Of a stretch of 64,000 nucleotides of DNA, positions 60,987 through 64,000 are shown piece by piece. A program made the translations under genes and the position numbers. Every line of letters begins with the position of its first letter. Positions within the stretch are counted from its first letter, which is position 1. The notes beneath the pieces are model-generated. The model worked only from the letters and a program-made list of their open reading frames with translations, ran no database searches and was not told the origin of the DNA. This DNA is from JAKVBK01 sp022447275 (GTDB lineage Bacteria > Pseudomonadota > Alphaproteobacteria > Rhodobacterales > Rhodobacteraceae). The DNA lies in the NCBI GenBank assembly GCA_047125605.1, contig CP138932.1, positions 1,550,001 to 1,614,000 of the forward strand. The letters run 5' to 3'.

Positions 60987-62744
60987 CTAGCCGCGCTTTC
61001 TCGGCGGCATCAAATCCGTGATCGTACCCTCAAACATCTCTGCGGCGAAGTTCACCGTTTCAGATAGGGTTGGGTGCGGATGGATCGTATGGCCAAGATC
61101 GACTGCATCTGCGCCCATCTCGATGGCCAGAGCCGCTTCGGCAATCAGATCACCGGCATTAGTGCCCACGATACATGCGCCAATCACACGGTCATCTGCC
61201 GGATCAAAGAGCAGCTTGGTCAGGCCTTCTGAGCGCCCGTTGGACAGCGCCTTGCCCGATGCCGCCCATGGGAACACGCCCTTGGCATAGGTGATCCCCT
61301 TGGCTTTTGCTTCGGTCTCAGTCACACCGCACCAAGCGACTTCAGGATCGGTGTAGGCCACCGAGGGGATCAACTTGGCATCGAAGTAACGCTGCTCGCC
61401 CGCACAGACTTCGGCAGCCACCTTGCCTTCATGCACAGCCTTGTGCGCCAGCATGGGCTGGCCCACCACGTCACCGATGGCAAAGATATGAGGCACGCCC
61501 GTGCGCTGCTGGTTGTCAACGGTGATAAAGCCCTGCGCATCCACCGCAACACCGGCCATGGCCGCATCGACCTTGGCGCCGTTCGGGCGGCGGCCCACAG
61601 CAACCAAGAGCTTGTCGAACATGTCGGTAAAGCTCTTGCCGGCAGCGTCCTCAAAGGTGACTTTGAGCCCCTCATCCAGCGCCTCGACAGCTATCACTTT
61701 GGTCTTGAGGTGGATATTCTCATACCGCCCCTTGATCCGGTTCATAAGCGGCTTGACGATGTCCTTGTCCGCGCCGGGGATAATCTGATCCATCAGCTCG
61801 ACAACAGTCACCTTGGAGCCCAGCGCATCATAAACGCAGGCCATCTCCAGACCGATGATCCCGCCACCCAGCACGAGCATGCGGCCTGGGATATCCTTGA
61901 GCTCCAGCGCTCCGGTACTGTCGATCACGCGGGGATCGTCATGGGGAATAAAAGGCAGCGCCACGGGCTCGGAGCCCGCCGCAATGATGCATTGATCAAA
62001 GGATACGGTGCGGGTGCCCTCTGCACCCTCAACGGCGATCATGTTAGGTCCCGTGAACCTGCCATAACCGCGGACAACGTCCACTTTGCGGCCCTTGGAC
62101 AGGCCATCCAGCCCGCCCGTCAACTGGCCGACCACACCATCCTTGAACGCACGCAGCTCATCGAGATCGATCTGGGGCTTGCCAAAGCTGATGCCATGGG
62201 CGCCCATTTCCTCGGCCTCGGTGATCACCTTTGCCACATGCAGCAACGCCTTTGACGGGATACAGCCCACATTCAGACAAACCCCGCCCAAGGTGGGATT
62301 GGCTTCGATCAGCACAGTTTTCTTGCCCAGATCAGCGGCGCGGAACGCGGCTGTGTAGCCGCCCGGACCAGACCCCAGAACAACCACCTCCGCATGCACG
62401 TCACCAGGCCCGGAGGCCGTGCCGGTTGCCGCAACAACAGCAGTTGCAGTGGGCGATGCCGCGGTGGCTGCCTCGGCAGGCGCAGCGGCTCCCGGTGCGG
62501 TATCGGCATTGGCGCCCTCAGCCTCAAGCGTCAGGATAACAGTGCCTTCGGACACCGTGTCCCCCTCTGAAACGCCAATGGCCTGCACCTTGCCAGCAAC
62601 CGGGCTGGGCACTTCCATGGTGGCCTTATCGCTTTCCAATTCGATCAACGGGTCTTCGGCCGACACCGTGTCCCCCACGGAGACCAGGATCGAAAGGACA
62701 GGAACGTCGGTGAAATCACCAATATCGGGTACTTTGACTTCCAT
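60987..62744 (-). CDS. lpd: Dihydrolipoyl dehydrogenase (E3) with N-terminal lipoyl domain
   Basis: FAD enzyme of 585 residues that reoxidises dihydrolipoyl groups of the pyruvate dehydrogenase complex. Residues 1-80 form a lipoyl domain with the lipoylated Lys in ELESDKATMEVP (about residue 42), then an Ala/Pro-rich linker. The E3 core starts near residue 120 with VVLGSGPGGYTAAFRA, the redox disulfide GGVCLNVGCIPSKALL, NAD-binding LVLGGGIIGLEMACVY, and the C-terminal His-Glu in HTIHPHPTLSE. It begins 12 bp after the E2 gene, so the two are one operon. Confidence 0.95.
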   Translation of the reverse strand: MEVKVPDIGDFTDVPVLSILVSVGDTVSAEDPLIELESDKATMEVPSPVAGKVQAIGVSEGDTVSEGTVILTLEAEGANADTAPGAAAPAEAATAASPTATAVVAATGTASGPGDVHAEVVVLGSGPGGYTAAFRAADLGKKTVLIEANPTLGGVCLNVGCIPSKALLHVAKVITEAEEMGAHGISFGKPQIDLDELRAFKDGVVGQLTGGLDGLSKGRKVDVVRGYGRFTGPNMIAVEGAEGTRTVSFDQCIIAAGSEPVALPFIPHDDPRVIDSTGALELKDIPGRMLVLGGGIIGLEMACVYDALGSKVTVVELMDQIIPGADKDIVKPLMNRIKGRYENIHLKTKVIAVEALDEGLKVTFEDAAGKSFTDMFDKLLVAVGRRPNGAKVDAAMAGVAVDAQGFITVDNQQRTGVPHIFAIGDVVGQPMLAHKAVHEGKVAAEVCAGEQRYFDAKLIPSVAYTDPEVAWCGVTETEAKAKGITYAKGVFPWAASGKALSNGRSEGLTKLLFDPADDRVIGACIVGTNAGDLIAEAALAIEMGADAVDLGHTIHPHPTLSETVNFAAEMFEGTITDLMPPRKRG

Positions 62745-62756
62745 CGGTTATCCTCC

Positions 62757-64000
62757 TCACCACATCAACTTGCGCATGTCGCCCAGCAGCGTCTTGAGCG
62801 TCACGCAGAAGCGCGCCGCCAAGGCGCCATCGACGGCACGATGATCATAGGACAGTGACAGCGGCTGCATGAGGCGCGGCTCGAAGGTTTCTGTCTGCGG
62901 GTTCCAAACCGGCGCCATCTTGGAGCGTGTCAGGCCCAGGATTGCCACCTCAGGCGCGTTGACGATCGGGGTGAAGTGGGTGCCACCAATCCCCCCAAGC
63001 GACGAGATCGTGAAGGTCGCGCCCGACATGTCGGGGCCCTTCAGTTCACCAGCACGTGCCTTGGCCGACAGATCCATCAAGTCCTTCGAGATCTCCACGA
63101 GGCCCTTCTTGTCAGCATCCTTGATCACTGGCACGACCAGCCCGTTGGGCGTGTCGGCCGCAAACCCGATATTGTAGAAGTTCTTCTTGATCAGCTTATC
63201 GCCATCCGGGTGGATAGAAGAGTTGAATTCCCAATGGGTTTTCAAGGCGCTGACAGAGGCTTTGACGACGAAAGACAGCAGGGTGACACGGTAGCCCTGT
63301 TCCTTGGCCATCGTGTCCATTTCCTTGCGGTAGGCATCCAGCTCGGTGATATCCGCCTCGTCATTATGGGTGACGTGGGGAATGTTGAGCCAGGCACGGT
63401 GCAGGGCCGGGCCAGAGATCTTCTTGATCCGGGACATCTCGACTTCTTCGACCGGGCCGAACTTGGAAAAATCCACCGCCGGGATGGGTGGAATGCCCAT
63501 GCCACCTGCAGGCGCACCTGCCGTGGATGGCGCCGGAGCGGCCTTGGCTTTCAGCGCCGCCTCGATGTCCTCCCGCAGGATGCGGCCCTTGCGGCCGGTA
63601 CCATTTACCTGGGCCAGATCAATTTCGACGCGGCGCGCGAAGGCACGCACGCTGGGCGATGCATGCGCCTTGGAGAAGCCCGCATCCGTGACGGGAGCCG
63701 GGGCAGCCGCGGGCGCTGGGGCAGCGGCGGGGGCCGGGGCAGCAGCAGGTGCCGGGGCGGCGGCAGGGGTCGGGGCAGCGGTTTCTGCGGCGGGCGCAGC
63801 AGCGGCCCCATCGGCCTCCACGATCAGCAGCACAGCGCCCTCAGAGACGTTGTCGCCTTCAGACACTTTGATTTCGCGGATTACGCCACCATGGGAGGCA
63901 GGCACCTCCATCGTGGCCTTGTCGCTTTCCAACTCGACGATCGGATCTTCCTCGGCGATTGTATCGCCCACGGAGACCAGGATGCTGACCACAGGGACGT
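62757..64000 (-). CDS. aceF: Dihydrolipoamide acetyltransferase (E2 of pyruvate dehydrogenase), 5' end beyond window
   Basis: About 414 codons are present; the start lies right of the window. The visible part opens inside a lipoyl domain (VELESDKATMEVP holds the lipoyl Lys), followed by a long Ala/Pro linker made of repeated APAPAA units at about 63700-63780. A peripheral subunit-binding domain comes next (SPSVRAFARRVEID, GRKGRILREDIEAAL). The catalytic acetyltransferase domain ends with the signature SYDHRAVDGALAARF, whose His is catalytic. Followed by lpd after 12 bp. Upstream pdhA and pdhB would be expected outside the window. Confidence 0.95.
   Translation of the reverse strand, partial: VPVVSILVSVGDTIAEEDPIVELESDKATMEVPASHGGVIREIKVSEGDNVSEGAVLLIVEADGAAAAPAAETAAPTPAAAPAPAAAPAPAAAPAPAAAPAPVTDAGFSKAHASPSVRAFARRVEIDLAQVNGTGRKGRILREDIEAALKAKAAPAPSTAGAPAGGMGIPPIPAVDFSKFGPVEEVEMSRIKKISGPALHRAWLNIPHVTHNDEADITELDAYRKEMDTMAKEQGYRVTLLSFVVKASVSALKTHWEFNSSIHPDGDKLIKKNFYNIGFAADTPNGLVVPVIKDADKKGLVEISKDLMDLSAKARAGELKGPDMSGATFTISSLGGIGGTHFTPIVNAPEVAILGLTRSKMAPVWNPQTETFEPRLMQPLSLSYDHRAVDGALAARFCVTLKTLLGDMRKLMW

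Noticed and set aside
63700..63780. Tandem repeat-like GC-rich sequence
   Set aside because: It encodes the Ala/Pro linker of the E2 protein and needs no separate explanation.
1..64000. CRISPR arrays, tRNA and rRNA genes
   Set aside because: I looked for regularly spaced repeats, T-loop-like GGTTCRA sequences with paired acceptor stems and rRNA landmarks and found none; a dedicated scan could still reveal something I missed.

Overview
The window looks like a chromosomal segment of a marine alphaproteobacterium of the Roseobacter/Rhodobacteraceae type. This is inferred from GC-rich housekeeping genes, a PhaR-phasin-PhaC-PhaZ polyester locus with CTGC-N3-GCAG-type operators, a lipoyl-domain dihydrolipoyl dehydrogenase beside an E2 gene, GcvT-fused dimethylglycine dehydrogenases, a pyrrolysine-free MttB homologue and quinone-linked PyrD. 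I saw no rRNA, tRNA or CRISPR array.

Layout. 1-116: 5' end of a CoxG-like gene, cut by the window edge. 0.7-6.3 kb: polyamine-type ABC transporter operon (ATPase, binding protein, DUF1330 protein, two permeases) closed by a hairpin. 6.4-9.5 kb: frameshifted membrane/cyclic-nucleotide-binding gene, rpe, gph and an HMCES/YedK peptidase. 9.7-15.0 kb: 5'-nucleotidase, DUF952-pyrD, and a glutamine amidotransferase-glutamine synthetase pair of the gamma-glutamyl-polyamine type. 15.3-20.1 kb: PHA storage locus. 20.2-28.0 kb: divergent one-carbon locus with a MetE-like methyltransferase and hydrolase on one side, and two DMGDH-type flavoproteins flanking a homocysteine S-methyltransferase on the other; together they could take methyl groups from betaine-like compounds to methionine and folate.

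28.1-43.2 kb is an accessory region with visibly lower GC in its first part. It holds a gtr-like glycan-modification group (GT2 transferase, GtrA flippase, methyltransferase, large polytopic membrane protein), a decayed IS3-family element, and a self-contained peptide-type uptake and hydrolysis cassette (DUF1028, M20 amidohydrolase, binding protein, permease, permease-ATPase fusion, ATPase, GntR regulator). Near-identical 41-bp direct repeats lie at both ends of that cassette. Two perfect copies of a 16-bp palindrome sit in its divergent promoter region. The GntR gene is out of frame at a run of eight G.

43.3-64.0 kb returns to core genes: lipA, MttB-like methyltransferase, guaA, an EamA exporter, two tandem FadL-type outer-membrane proteins, a P-loop protein, metA, a hydrolase, ppk2, a TetR regulator, prfC, a DEAD-box helicase, lpd and the 3' part of the E2 gene. 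Start codons were chosen from Shine-Dalgarno-like sequences and family length, so some differ from the longest possible frame.
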